From NCBI RefSeq assembly GCF_000160835.1, contig NZ_GG700733.1:341412-405411 (forward strand): a stretch of 64,000 nucleotides of DNA, read 5' to 3'. Below are positions 33,785-41,787 of this stretch, piece by piece. Below the pieces are notes generated by a model. That model was not told the origin of the DNA and made no database searches. It saw only the letters and a list, made by a program, of their open reading frames with translations. This DNA comes from Limosilactobacillus antri DSM 16041 (GTDB taxonomy: Bacteria > Bacillota > Bacilli > Lactobacillales > Lactobacillaceae). Each line of letters starts with the position of its first letter. The first letter of the stretch is position 1. The position numbers were made by a program, and so were the translations under genes.

Positions 33785-35596
33785 ATGTTATCAAGTCATA
33801 ATCAAAATGAAATGTTAAAGCAGCAGGCACAGAAGCACCAACGCTTTGCAATTAAGAAGCTAAGCGTCGGTGTTGCCTCAGTTTTAATTGGGTTGACTTT
33901 TATGGGGGTCAGCTCCGTTAGCGCGGATACTGATACTCAGAGCGCTGCGGCTAACCAGTCAGCGGTTGTTAACACTGCTAATGGTGCGCAGACTGATGAC
34001 CAAGCAACCACCAATCAACCGAAAAATGAAGAAACTTCAGTAGCCGCTAATAAAAGCACTGCCAGCCAAGCGGCTAGTCAAAACAATGCTACCGCTACGC
34101 CGGCAGCTGAAAATAACAGCACCCATGCTGCTGAAACGAAGGCCCCAGACTACTACAATGTGACGGTAAACTTCCACGATGTTACCCGTGGCGGCAACAT
34201 CCAGGTATTGAACCGGAATACTGGTCGCTATGAATACAAGCAGCCATACCAGACAACCGTATGGGCTGGCCGGAACACCTACCAGATCTTCAAGGCCCCA
34301 ATCGCGGGTTACCAATTACTGAACCCAGAGGTGTTAGACCAGTATTTCGACTTTGACCAGTCCGGCTATGCAACGGTCAAGCAGGGCTACCCTGAACAAA
34401 ACATCAGTGTTACTTTGAACTACGCTGTTTTGTCACCACTGAAAGTAGAATACATTGATACCGACAATGGCCACGTCTTGGCATCAATGGAGCTGCCAAG
34501 CTACTACATGGTGCCCGAATCGCCGGCGCACAAGAATGGTGATGTTAAGTCCCCAGATGCTTCTAAGTACGAAGGGGCGGCAATCAATATCCCAGGTTAC
34601 CAACTGGTTTCAGAACCGGTTCTGACTGGCCGGATTGATGGTCAAACCCAGAACTCCCTCACCGACAAGAACTACATCCACTTGACCTTTAAGTACAAGA
34701 AGGTAATGGACAACGCCGAAGCTACGACTACGACCCCGGGCAAGGACAGCACGGGTGCGGTAATCGTTAACAAGTGGTCAAACCTGCCGGGAATGTTCGT
34801 TGTTCGGGGAGTTTATGGCCTGAAGAACAGCGAAGACGGTAACGGGAACGTTGAACAGCGGACGCAAGACTTGATTGACCGTTACAAGAAGCAGGGCTTT
34901 TCCTACATTGGTACGACGAACAAGCTGTTTAACGATGACTACTACAACTTCTACGCTACTGGTACTTACATCTACCTGATCCCGAACAAGCCGGTTCAAG
35001 TTAACTATGTTGACGAACAGGGTAACAAGTTAGCTGACAGTGACACCCTCGCTACAAACGCCGCTAACCCTGATCAAACCAACCAGGGGATTAACAGTGC
35101 TGCATACTGGAATCCAGCTGGTGAATGGACTGCTAAGCCAAAGGACATCCATGGTTACCACCTGGTTAAGACTGAGGGGGCAACGGACGGTGAATTTACC
35201 GCCTACCAATACGTAACGAACTTTGTTTACGCTAAGAACCCAGAAATCGTTGACCCGAACGACCCGACGCCGGACCAGCCAACTGACCCGACGAAGCCAA
35301 CGGATCCGACAACGCCAACTACACCAACCACCCCGACGACTCCAGAAACTCCCGGCAACCCGACTACGCCGGTTAACCCTGGCCAGCCCGGTGTGGTTCC
35401 AGGGACTAACCAACCTGGTCAACCGGTAGTTCCAACCCAGACTAGCAAGCAGGTTACGCCTGCAAAGGACAGTCACAATGCCCAACAGTTGCCACAAACT
35501 GGTAACGACAACCAAGCTGCTGTCCTCGGCTTAGGAATGGGTGCAGTTGCTAGCCTGCTTGGCTTCCTCGGCTTGAACAAGAAGCGCGAAAACTAG
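33785..35596 (+). CDS. LPXTG surface protein with MucBP-like domains
   Basis: 603 residues. A YSIRK-type signal (HQRFAIKKLSVGVASVLIG) is cleaved after about Ala47. An Ala/Asn/Thr/Gln-rich stretch (about 48-120) leads to three MucBP-like beta modules: about 125-215 (NVTVNFHDVTRGG), about 217-310 (PLKVEYIDTDNGHVLAS ... INIPGYQLV) and about 400-485 (PVQVNYVDEQGNKLADS ... DIHGYHLV), with an extra unit between. A Pro/Thr-rich stalk (about 489-552) precedes the sortase signal LPQTG (569-573), a hydrophobic helix and KKREN. It is covalently wall-anchored. Adhesion to mucus is likely from the family but not proven. Codons are strongly biased, suggesting high expression. Confidence 0.93.
   Translation: MLSSHNQNEMLKQQAQKHQRFAIKKLSVGVASVLIGLTFMGVSSVSADTDTQSAAANQSAVVNTANGAQTDDQATTNQPKNEETSVAANKSTASQAASQNNATATPAAENNSTHAAETKAPDYYNVTVNFHDVTRGGNIQVLNRNTGRYEYKQPYQTTVWAGRNTYQIFKAPIAGYQLLNPEVLDQYFDFDQSGYATVKQGYPEQNISVTLNYAVLSPLKVEYIDTDNGHVLASMELPSYYMVPESPAHKNGDVKSPDASKYEGAAINIPGYQLVSEPVLTGRIDGQTQNSLTDKNYIHLTFKYKKVMDNAEATTTTPGKDSTGAVIVNKWSNLPGMFVVRGVYGLKNSEDGNGNVEQRTQDLIDRYKKQGFSYIGTTNKLFNDDYYNFYATGTYIYLIPNKPVQVNYVDEQGNKLADSDTLATNAANPDQTNQGINSAAYWNPAGEWTAKPKDIHGYHLVKTEGATDGEFTAYQYVTNFVYAKNPEIVDPNDPTPDQPTDPTKPTDPTTPTTPTTPTTPETPGNPTTPVNPGQPGVVPGTNQPGQPVVPTQTSKQVTPAKDSHNAQQLPQTGNDNQAAVLGLGMGAVASLLGFLGLNKKREN
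35249..35444 (+). repeat. Pro/Thr-rich coding repeat in wall stalk
   Basis: In-frame repetition of DPT/PTTP units, coded by variants of CCNACN, spans the region between the last MucBP-like domain and the sortase signal. Such tracts extend the protein through the wall and can vary in length by slippage. Confidence 0.75.
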
Positions 35597-35613
35597 TTAG
35601 CAAATAATAATAG

Positions 35614-35654
35614 TTAAAAGGAGCAACTCACAGCACGTGGGTTGCTCCTTTTAA
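35614..35654. terminator. Bidirectional terminator
   Basis: TTAAAAGGAGCAAC and GTTGCTCCTTTTAA pair perfectly between convergent genes. Confidence 0.92.
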
Positions 35655-35666
35655 GTGACTCTTGAA

Positions 35667-37007
35667 TTATTGTTGCTTCTTGGTTTTATCAAAGTGGGGC
35701 CGGTAAAGCTGGTAAAAGACTAGTGACAAGATTAAGGTAAGCAGGTCCGAACAGGCTTGGGCAGCCAGGATCCCAGTGTAGCCAAAGAACTTCGCCAAGA
35801 CCGCGATGGCAATGCCAAAGATCAGCCCCTGACGGCTAAATGACAGCCAGAAAGCGGGGACCGCCTTCCCCATAGACTGGAAGGTCGTGGTGAACACCAG
35901 GATGATGCCGGCGAAGGTCGTCGTCAGTGACAGCCAGCGCAGCATCAGGGCACCTTCGTGAACGATGGCCGGGCGGTTCATGAAGAGGGCAATAATGTGC
36001 GGAGCGAGCACTAGGAGAACTATCGTCAGAATGAGGTTGATACTGATAATCACCCGCAAGTCAAAGCGGATTACTTCGTTAAACCGTCGTTCATCTCGGG
36101 CCCCGTAGGCGTAACCAATGAGTGGCTGGGCACCAAAGGCGAAGCCAACCATAATCATAATGATAATTGAGTTGGCCTTCATCGCGATCCCCATCGCGGC
36201 GACGCTGTTGGCTCCGTAGGCGATGAGGTACCGGTTGGTCATCGCGGTGGCAAAAGTCACCATGATGTTGGTCACGGAGGCTGGAATCCCAATGGCGTAA
36301 ATTTGGCACTGGAGCTGGCGGCTGATTCTGGTTTCGTGGATCGAGGTGGTTAGCTTTTTACTCTTGGTCCGCAGGTAGTAAACCATCAGAATATCGGCAA
36401 TCACGCTGGACGTAACCGTTGCTAGCGCTGACCCGCCAGCGCCCCAGCCGCAGGTGAAGATAAAAACCGGGTTGAGGAAGATGTTGATCGCCGTGCCGAC
36501 CATTGAGGCAATCATTGACTGAACGGCCAGCCCCTCGGTCCGCAGGATATTAGCCGGCGAGAGGCCGAAGATGATGAAGGGCGCTCCCCAGGCGATTACC
36601 AGGTAGTATTCGCGGGCAAACCGCCAGGTCGCTGGGGAGGCGCCCAGCAGGTGGAGGATCGGGGTTTGAAAACTGAGCATAATCATGGTGACGACCACCC
36701 CGCAGACGATTGAATAGTAGAAACAATAGCCAGAAACGTTGCGGGCAATCCGGTCCTGGTGTTCGCCGAACAGGCGTGAAATCAAGGAACTACCGCCGAG
36801 ACCGAAGACATCCCCGATGGCAATCATTAAGGTAAAAATCGGTGCGGCCTGGGAAACGCCGGCGACCAGGTCAGGATTACCAGTTTTAGAAACGAAGAAG
36901 GTATCGACCAGGTTATAGATTAACGTGACCGCCATTGACAGGACCACCGGCATTGCCAGCGCAAAGTAGGCCTTTTTGATTGAGGTGTGTTCAAACAGTT
37001 CGTTCAT
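35667..37007 (-). CDS. MATE-family efflux transporter
   Basis: 446 residues with twelve membrane helices in two related six-helix halves. KAYFALAMPVVLSMAVTLIYNLVDTFFVSKTGNPDLVAGVSQAAP near the start and FGAQPLIGYAYGARDERRFNEV in the second half are typical of the bacterial NorM/DinF-like MATE branch. It would export cationic compounds, drugs or metabolites by Na+ or H+ antiport; the substrate is unknown. It has AAAGGAGC before the ATG and a separate promoter with a folded leader (37026-37158), suggesting ligand- or attenuation-based control. Confidence 0.92.
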   Translation of the reverse strand: MNELFEHTSIKKAYFALAMPVVLSMAVTLIYNLVDTFFVSKTGNPDLVAGVSQAAPIFTLMIAIGDVFGLGGSSLISRLFGEHQDRIARNVSGYCFYYSIVCGVVVTMIMLSFQTPILHLLGASPATWRFAREYYLVIAWGAPFIIFGLSPANILRTEGLAVQSMIASMVGTAINIFLNPVFIFTCGWGAGGSALATVTSSVIADILMVYYLRTKSKKLTTSIHETRISRQLQCQIYAIGIPASVTNIMVTFATAMTNRYLIAYGANSVAAMGIAMKANSIIIMIMVGFAFGAQPLIGYAYGARDERRFNEVIRFDLRVIISINLILTIVLLVLAPHIIALFMNRPAIVHEGALMLRWLSLTTTFAGIILVFTTTFQSMGKAVPAFWLSFSRQGLIFGIAIAVLAKFFGYTGILAAQACSDLLTLILSLVFYQLYRPHFDKTKKQQ

Positions 37008-37025
37008 GGCTGAGCTCCTTTAATG

Positions 37026-37158
37026 ATAAATTAAACGGGTGGGAACGGCAGCGTTCATGCTGCCATCCCACCCGTTGATGGATTACCAGGGTAGTGGAAC
37101 TGCCAGTGCGGCTGGCGTTCGTGTGTCTTTAGCCAGTAATCCCAAAATATAACCACTG
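37026..37158 (-). promoter_or_regulatory. Structured 5' leader with terminator before MATE gene
   Basis: On the minus strand a stem GGATTAC/GTAATCC (37136-37142 with 37080-37086) encloses a hairpin GCCAG/CTGGC (37102-37116). It is followed at once by a long hairpin AACGGGTGGGA/TCCCACCCGTT (37033-37076) with TTTAATTT, then the ribosome site. The layout is that of an attenuator or riboswitch, but I do not recognise a known class. The hairpin may also stop read-through from the ABC operon. Confidence 0.5.
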
Positions 37159-37160
37159 TT

Positions 37161-37189
37161 ACTATATCACAGTCAGCGGCGGTGTGTAA
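37161..37189 (-). promoter_or_regulatory. Probable promoter of MATE gene
   Basis: On the minus strand TTACAC (37184-37189) and TATAGT (37161-37166) are separated by 17 bases, placed just after the stop of the ABC ATPase gene. Confidence 0.6.
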
Positions 37190-37191
37190 CC

Positions 37192-37956
37192 TTAGTCCTC
37201 AAAATAATGGTAGAGTTTCTCAACCGTTAATTCCTGCTTCTCCGGACCCCGGAAGTCGGCCTTAATCTGCCCGTTTTGGAGAACCAGCAGGCGGTTGCCG
37301 TAAGTAAGGGCGTCTTCTAAATGGTGGGTAATCATTAGGGCGGTCAGGTGGTCATGGGTGATTCGTTCGTTTGTCGCGTGCAGCAGGTTTAAGCTGGTGT
37401 GCGGGTCCAGCGCTGCCGTGTGCTCATCCAGCAGCAGGATGTCAGGCCGCTTCAGGGTCGCCATGAGAAAACTCAGCGCCTGCCGTTGCCCGCCGGACAG
37501 GGCCCCGGTAGCGGTCGTCATCCGCTTTTCTAGGCCGTTATTCATCGTGGCCGCAAGTTCGGTAAAACGCGCCAGGTTGGCCTTTAATTGGCGGTGGACC
37601 AGGTGCCGGCGCTCCCCGCGTTTAGTTGCCAGAAGCATATTTTCGGCGACCGTCATCCGGGGGGCGGTGCCGAGTTTGGGGTCCTGGAATACCCGGGCCA
37701 GGAAGGCGGTGCGTTGTTCTTCGGAACTCTTGGTAATATCGACGCCGCTGTGGAGGATCTGGCCCGCGTCAACGCCGAGGTTGCCGCCAATGACGTTGAA
37801 CAGGGTTGATTTCCCGGCACCGTTCGTACCGACGATCGTGATGAAGTCGCCTTCGTTGATCGTCAGGTTGATCCCCTTGAGAATCGTGGTTTCATTGGCG
37901 GTTCCCTTGTTGACAACCGTTTGGACGTCCCGTAGTTCTAATATTGGCTTACTCAT
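37192..37956 (-). CDS. ABC ATPase of TrpXYZ-like importer
   Basis: 254 residues. Walker A GTNGAGKST is at about 42-50, signature LSGGQRQALSFLMA, Walker B LLLDEHTAALDP with switch His in LMITHHLEDA. DEH in place of the usual DEP is characteristic of the COG1101 ATPases that partner PF04392 binding proteins. It overlaps the permease gene by 8 bases. By family it supports uptake of an amino acid, possibly tryptophan, as in streptococcal TrpXYZ. Confidence 0.9.
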   Translation of the reverse strand: MSKPILELRDVQTVVNKGTANETTILKGINLTINEGDFITIVGTNGAGKSTLFNVIGGNLGVDAGQILHSGVDITKSSEEQRTAFLARVFQDPKLGTAPRMTVAENMLLATKRGERRHLVHRQLKANLARFTELAATMNNGLEKRMTTATGALSGGQRQALSFLMATLKRPDILLLDEHTAALDPHTSLNLLHATNERITHDHLTALMITHHLEDALTYGNRLLVLQNGQIKADFRGPEKQELTVEKLYHYFED

Positions 37957-38848
37957 GCGGACGGACTCCTTTCAAAATTGACTTTTTCAGGTTGAGGTGC
38001 TGTTCCAGCTGTGGCAGCATCATGCAGATTGCTAGCACGACAGAGGAAATCAAGTTGAGGTCGTTGGCGGAGAAGCCCAGTTGGAGAACGACCAGCAGGA
38101 TAATCCGGTAGATAATGCTTCCCAGCGTCACCGCGACCAGCCGCTGATTCAGGGTTAATTCACCGAAGGCCACTTCCCCAATAATGATTGAGGCGAGGGC
38201 GATGACGATGGTGCCGATCCCCATATTGATATCGGCGTAGCCATTATTTTGGGCAATCAAGGCTCCACAGAGGCCGACCATCCCGTTGGAAACCATTAGG
38301 CCAACGATCACCATCTTGTCGGTGTGGATCCCCAGCGACTTTGCCATCGTCGGGTTATCCCCGGTGGCGATAAAGGCCTGCCCGTAATCGGTGGCGAGGA
38401 AGAGTACCATCAAGATCGTGATGATGGCAATGACGATGATCCCCATGGCGACGCTGTCAAAATACTGGGGCAGGCTGGCCATGAACCGGCCGTTAAATAA
38501 GGTCGGCTTGCCCAAGAGTGAAATGTTGGACTTGCCCATGATCCGCAGGTTGACCGAGTAGATTGCGGTCATGGTCAAAATTCCGGCCAGCAGGCTGGGG
38601 ATTTTCCCCTTAGTGTAAAGGAGGCCGGTGACCAGCCCAGCCAGCATTCCCGCGCCGATAGCAAAGAGGGTTGCCAGCAGGGGGCTGACCCCGTGAGAAA
38701 TCGCGGTTACCGCAGTTGCTGCGCCGAGGGGGAAGGTCCCTTCGACGGTCATGTCACAGAAGTCCAAAATCCGGAATGTCAAGTAGAGGCCGAGGCCGAG
38801 GAGTGCCCATAAGAGCCCCTGCCCGATTGCTGATACCATTAGATTCAT
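37949..38848 (-). CDS. ABC permease of TrpXYZ-like importer
   Basis: 299 residues with about nine membrane helices, of the branched-chain-type permease fold (COG4120). Conserved blocks include TFRILDFCDMTVEGTFPLGAA near the N-terminus, ATGDNPTMAKSLGI in the coupling loop, and IIVALASIIIGE. It overlaps the binding-protein gene by four bases and the ATPase gene by 8, so the three are tightly coupled. A single permease gene implies a homodimer in the membrane. Confidence 0.92.
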   Translation of the reverse strand: MNLMVSAIGQGLLWALLGLGLYLTFRILDFCDMTVEGTFPLGAATAVTAISHGVSPLLATLFAIGAGMLAGLVTGLLYTKGKIPSLLAGILTMTAIYSVNLRIMGKSNISLLGKPTLFNGRFMASLPQYFDSVAMGIIVIAIITILMVLFLATDYGQAFIATGDNPTMAKSLGIHTDKMVIVGLMVSNGMVGLCGALIAQNNGYADINMGIGTIVIALASIIIGEVAFGELTLNQRLVAVTLGSIIYRIILLVVLQLGFSANDLNLISSVVLAICMMLPQLEQHLNLKKSILKGVRPHE

Positions 38849-39834
38849 TGATAGATCTCTCCCTTCGTCTTTGCTTCGTGTTCAAACTGCTTGGGTACCT
38901 GGATGTGGAGCCGCCGCGCCTGCTTGAGATTTAAGACCGGGTCCCCGTGCCGCACATACTCAATTGGCATATTGGCCGGTTTCTTGCCTTTAAGAATCGC
39001 TACGGTCATCTTAGCGCCACGAACGCCCAGTTGGTACTGGTTAACACTGTACGTGGCGAGGCCGCCCTGCTTGACCATTGTTGCGGCCGCCGGGAAGACC
39101 GGCTTGTTAGCCGCGTTGGCATTTTTAACCAGGGTCTGCATGGCGCCGGCGATGGTATTATCCGTTGGGACGACCACCGCGTCGACTTCCTGGAGCATCT
39201 GCTCGGAAACCTGGTTAAGGTCGTTGCTGTTGGCAATCGAGTAGGATTTGAGGTGGATCCCCATCTTCTTGCATTCCCGTTCGATCTGCTGGTGGCCGGC
39301 TACGGCAGAGGCGTCACTGGAAGTATAGATGACTCCCAGCGTTTTTAAGTGGGGCATGAATTCTTTGACCAGGGTCAGCTGTTCCTTAATCGGTGACTGG
39401 TCGGAAATCCCACTGATGTTACCGCCGGGATGACGGTTGTTTTTTACCAGGCCCGCCCCTTTCGGATCAGTGACGGCCCCCAAAATGATGGGCACCTTAC
39501 TGGTGGAGTTGGCTGCGGCTTGGGCAGCGGGGGTCGTGATACTATAAATGACGTTGCAGTTGTCGTTGACTAGCTTGGACGCCATGGTCTTGAGGTTGCT
39601 CTGGTCCCCGTTGGCATTTTGGTATTCAATCTGAATATTCTTGCCATCGTGGTAGCCCTCCCTGGCCAGTTCATCGACAAAGCCCTTGTAGATTTGGTCC
39701 AAGGCGGGGTGGTGCATCAAAATCAACACGCCCACCCGGGGGACCCGGCGCTTGACCAAACCGCCGTTTTCGCTAAAGAAGGCGACGCCGAGGAAGGCTA
39801 GCAGCAGGGCAATCAAGGTATACATTCGCTTCAT
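38845..39834 (-). CDS. Substrate-binding protein of TrpXYZ-like importer
   Basis: 329 residues of the PF04392 (ABC_sub_bind, TrpX-like) family. An N-terminal hydrophobic anchor (YTLIALLLAFLGVAFF) lacks a lipobox Cys. Family blocks: VGVLILMHHPALDQIYKGF, SITTPAAQAAANSTSKVPIILGAVTDPKGAGLV, SPIKEQLTLVKEFMPHLKTLGVIYTSSDASA, and YSVNQYQLGVRGA. It is the first gene of the operon, after a long attenuator-like leader. Its ligand is probably an aromatic amino acid by family resemblance. The Trp codon in the leader peptide agrees with this but does not prove it. Confidence 0.9.
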   Translation of the reverse strand: MKRMYTLIALLLAFLGVAFFSENGGLVKRRVPRVGVLILMHHPALDQIYKGFVDELAREGYHDGKNIQIEYQNANGDQSNLKTMASKLVNDNCNVIYSITTPAAQAAANSTSKVPIILGAVTDPKGAGLVKNNRHPGGNISGISDQSPIKEQLTLVKEFMPHLKTLGVIYTSSDASAVAGHQQIERECKKMGIHLKSYSIANSNDLNQVSEQMLQEVDAVVVPTDNTIAGAMQTLVKNANAANKPVFPAAATMVKQGGLATYSVNQYQLGVRGAKMTVAILKGKKPANMPIEYVRHGDPVLNLKQARRLHIQVPKQFEHEAKTKGEIYQ

Positions 39835-39857
39835 TAATCTTCACACCTTTCCTAAAT

Positions 39858-39896
39858 CAAAAAACGGGAGCCCACATGACCTGGACTCCCGTTTTG
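39858..39896 (-). terminator. Second leader hairpin, gene-proximal terminator
   Basis: AAAACGGGAG and CTCCCGTTTT pair, extended inward by GTCC/GGGC, and are followed by TTTTTTG on the minus strand. It lies 24 bases before the binding-protein ATG. Confidence 0.8.
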
Positions 39897-39900
39897 CTTG

Positions 39901-39936
39901 GCAAAATAAAAGTCCGCATGTGGATCCATGCGGACT
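39901..39936 (-). terminator. First leader hairpin, attenuator terminator
   Basis: AGTCCGCATG and CATGCGGACT pair perfectly on the minus strand, followed by TTTTATTTTG. It comes directly after the three-way-junction element of the leader. Confidence 0.85.
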
Positions 39937-39953
39937 GAATCATCTGCAAAATC

Positions 39954-40019
39954 AGCCGGCACAGATGCAATCTGCTTTTCAGGTTGCATCCATGACGAAT
40001 CAACCTGAAGTTACCGGCT
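39954..40019 (-). promoter_or_regulatory. Three-way-junction leader element
   Basis: On the minus strand P1 AGCCGG/CCGGCT (40014-40019 with 39954-39959) closes a junction. It holds P2 TTCAGGTTG/CAACCTGAA (40001-40009 with 39978-39986) and P3 CAGAT/ATCTG (39970-39974 with 39962-39966). The 5' strand of P1 is also the last codons of the leader peptide, so a ribosome there would open P1. CATCTG of P3 can alternatively pair with CAGATG just downstream. No T-box core or known riboswitch signature is present. Confidence 0.6.
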
Positions 40020-40061
40020 TTGCCAACGGTTACTATGCTTGTTGAACTGACTCTGCTTCAT
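40011..40061 (-). CDS. Putative leader peptide with one Trp codon
   Basis: A 16-codon frame, MKQSQFNKHSNRWQSR, starts at ATG 40061 with AGGGAG about 9 bases upstream and stops at TAA 40011-40013. The single Trp codon (40023-40025) is codon 13. The reading frame begins some 30 bases from the expected transcript start, and its end overlaps the P1 stem of the folded leader. The arrangement resembles a ribosome-mediated attenuator sensing charged tRNA-Trp. Whether it is translated cannot be shown from sequence alone. Confidence 0.5.
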   Translation of the reverse strand: MKQSQFNKHSNRWQSR

Positions 40062-40093
40062 TGTACTTACTCCCTTGCTAGTGATTGCTTTTA

Positions 40094-40122
40094 AGTATAG
40101 CCAAGGGGCAATCTGCTGTCAA
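40094..40122 (-). promoter_or_regulatory. Promoter of TrpXYZ-like operon
   Basis: On the minus strand consensus TTGACA (40117-40122), a 17-base spacer and TATACT (40094-40099). The transcript should begin near 40086, just before the leader peptide's ribosome site. Confidence 0.88.
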
Positions 40123-40232
40123 TAGGAAAAATTAAAAACCTCTCATTTTGTGCTCCCGCCAATCAATTGCTGGCACCAGGCCGGCTGTGATACTATGAAA
40201 TTAAGAGCTTGATAGATATAAAGGAGAAGAGA

Positions 40233-41777
40233 ATGGCAGTTTTAGATGTCAAAGGGCTGACGATGAGTTATGCCGATAAGAAACTCTATGAAGACGCCAG
40301 CTTCCAGTTGGAAAAACACGAGCACATGGGAATCGTGGGCCAAAACGGGGCCGGCAAGTCGACCCTGATTAAAATCTTGATTGGCAAGGTCCTCCCGGTA
40401 GCGGGTTCCGTAAAGTGGCAAAACGGGGTCAAGATTGGCTACCTGGACCAGTACGTCGACATTCCCCAGGGGATGACGCTGATCCAGTTCCTTCACACGG
40501 CCTTTGCCGACCTGTACCAGCTTAACGACCGGATGAATAAGCTGTACGAGGACTACGCGACCAAGATGGACGAAAATTTGCTGACTCGGGCCGGCCGCAT
40601 CCAGGAGCGATTGGACGCCAACCACTTTTACGAGATTGAAACGGAAATTGAACGGGTCATGAACGGGCTGGGGCTGACTGAAATCGGCCGGGACCACATG
40701 GTATCAGAGATGAGTGGCGGTCAGCGGTCTAAAATTATCCTGGCAAAGATGCTCTTGGAAAATCCTGATGTAATTCTGCTGGACGAGCCGACCAACTACC
40801 TGGATACGGCCCACATTGAATGGCTAATTGACTACCTTAACCAGTATCAGGGAGCCGCGATGATTATCTCACACGACTACGACTTCCTCGAACGGGTGAC
40901 GAACACGATCTGTGACGTGGCGTTTGGGCAGATTACCAAGTACCGGGGCAGTTTCCAACAGGCAATGCGGCAAAAGGAAGAACGTAAAGAAGCCCAGGAG
41001 CGGGAATACGAAAAGCAGCAGGTCGTGATTGAAAAGGCGGAACGCTTTATCCGGAAAAATAAGGCTGGTTCCAAGTCCACGATGGCCAAGTCGCGGGAAA
41101 AGATGCTGGCCCGGATGAAGAAGATTGACCCGCCGGCGGATAACTTGAAGGCGGTTTTTCATTTTCCGTATGAAAATACCGGTTCGGCGAATGCCCTGCG
41201 GGTCAATGAACTGTCCGTGGGTTATGGGCGGCCCCTGCTGGCCCCAGTAACCTTTTCCATGACGATGGGGGAGAAACTGCTCTTTACCGGCTTTAACGGG
41301 GTTGGGAAATCAACACTGATTAAGTCCATTTTGAAAAAGATCCCGGCACTGGCGGGGAAGGCCAGCTTCTCACCATCCGCTAAGATTAACTACTTTGACC
41401 AGGACCTGGAGTGGGCGGATCCGCAGCTGACCCCCTTGCAAACGATTCAGAATATCTTTCCCACGATGCAGCCGCGGACGATTCGGACGAAGTTGGCCCG
41501 GGCGGGAATCAACGCCGCGAATACGATGAAGCCCCTCCACCTGCTGTCCGGGGGTGAACAGACCAAGGTTAAGCTGGCGATCTTGGAGTTGACCCCCTGC
41601 AACTTCCTGATTATGGACGAACCGACCAACCACCTGGATGATGAAACCAAGGAGGGGCTCAAAAAGGCCCTGCAAGAGTTCCCCGGCAACCTGATTTTGG
41701 TGAGCCACGAGGAGAGTTTCTACACCGGCTGGCTGGACAAGGTCCTCAACGTTGAAAAACTGAGTTTAAAGAACTAG
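40233..41777 (+). CDS. ABC-F family ATPase
   Basis: 514 residues from ATG 40233, preceded by AAAGGAGAAG; the frame is open from 40209. Two ABC domains have Walker A GQNGAGKST and GFNGVGKST, signatures MSGGQRSK and LSGGEQTK, and Walker B LLDEPTNYLD and MDEPTNHLD. They are joined by a charged linker (REKMLARMKKIDPP). There are no membrane segments. The class works on ribosomes, either as translation factors or as antibiotic-resistance proteins; this YkpA/YbiT-like form is more likely a housekeeping factor. Confidence 0.93.
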   Translation: MAVLDVKGLTMSYADKKLYEDASFQLEKHEHMGIVGQNGAGKSTLIKILIGKVLPVAGSVKWQNGVKIGYLDQYVDIPQGMTLIQFLHTAFADLYQLNDRMNKLYEDYATKMDENLLTRAGRIQERLDANHFYEIETEIERVMNGLGLTEIGRDHMVSEMSGGQRSKIILAKMLLENPDVILLDEPTNYLDTAHIEWLIDYLNQYQGAAMIISHDYDFLERVTNTICDVAFGQITKYRGSFQQAMRQKEERKEAQEREYEKQQVVIEKAERFIRKNKAGSKSTMAKSREKMLARMKKIDPPADNLKAVFHFPYENTGSANALRVNELSVGYGRPLLAPVTFSMTMGEKLLFTGFNGVGKSTLIKSILKKIPALAGKASFSPSAKINYFDQDLEWADPQLTPLQTIQNIFPTMQPRTIRTKLARAGINAANTMKPLHLLSGGEQTKVKLAILELTPCNFLIMDEPTNHLDDETKEGLKKALQEFPGNLILVSHEESFYTGWLDKVLNVEKLSLKN

Positions 41778-41787
41778 GAGGCCCAAG

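Noticed and set aside
37076..37125. Resemblance of this region (GATGGATTACC ... GGCTGGCGTTCGT) to the intergenic repeat core
   Set aside because: Similarity is patchy, and the segment is better explained as part of the MATE leader fold. Not counted as a copy.
39858..40061. T-box in front of the TrpXYZ-like operon
   Set aside because: No TGGNACC core and no Stem I marks are present, unlike the two true T-boxes in this window.
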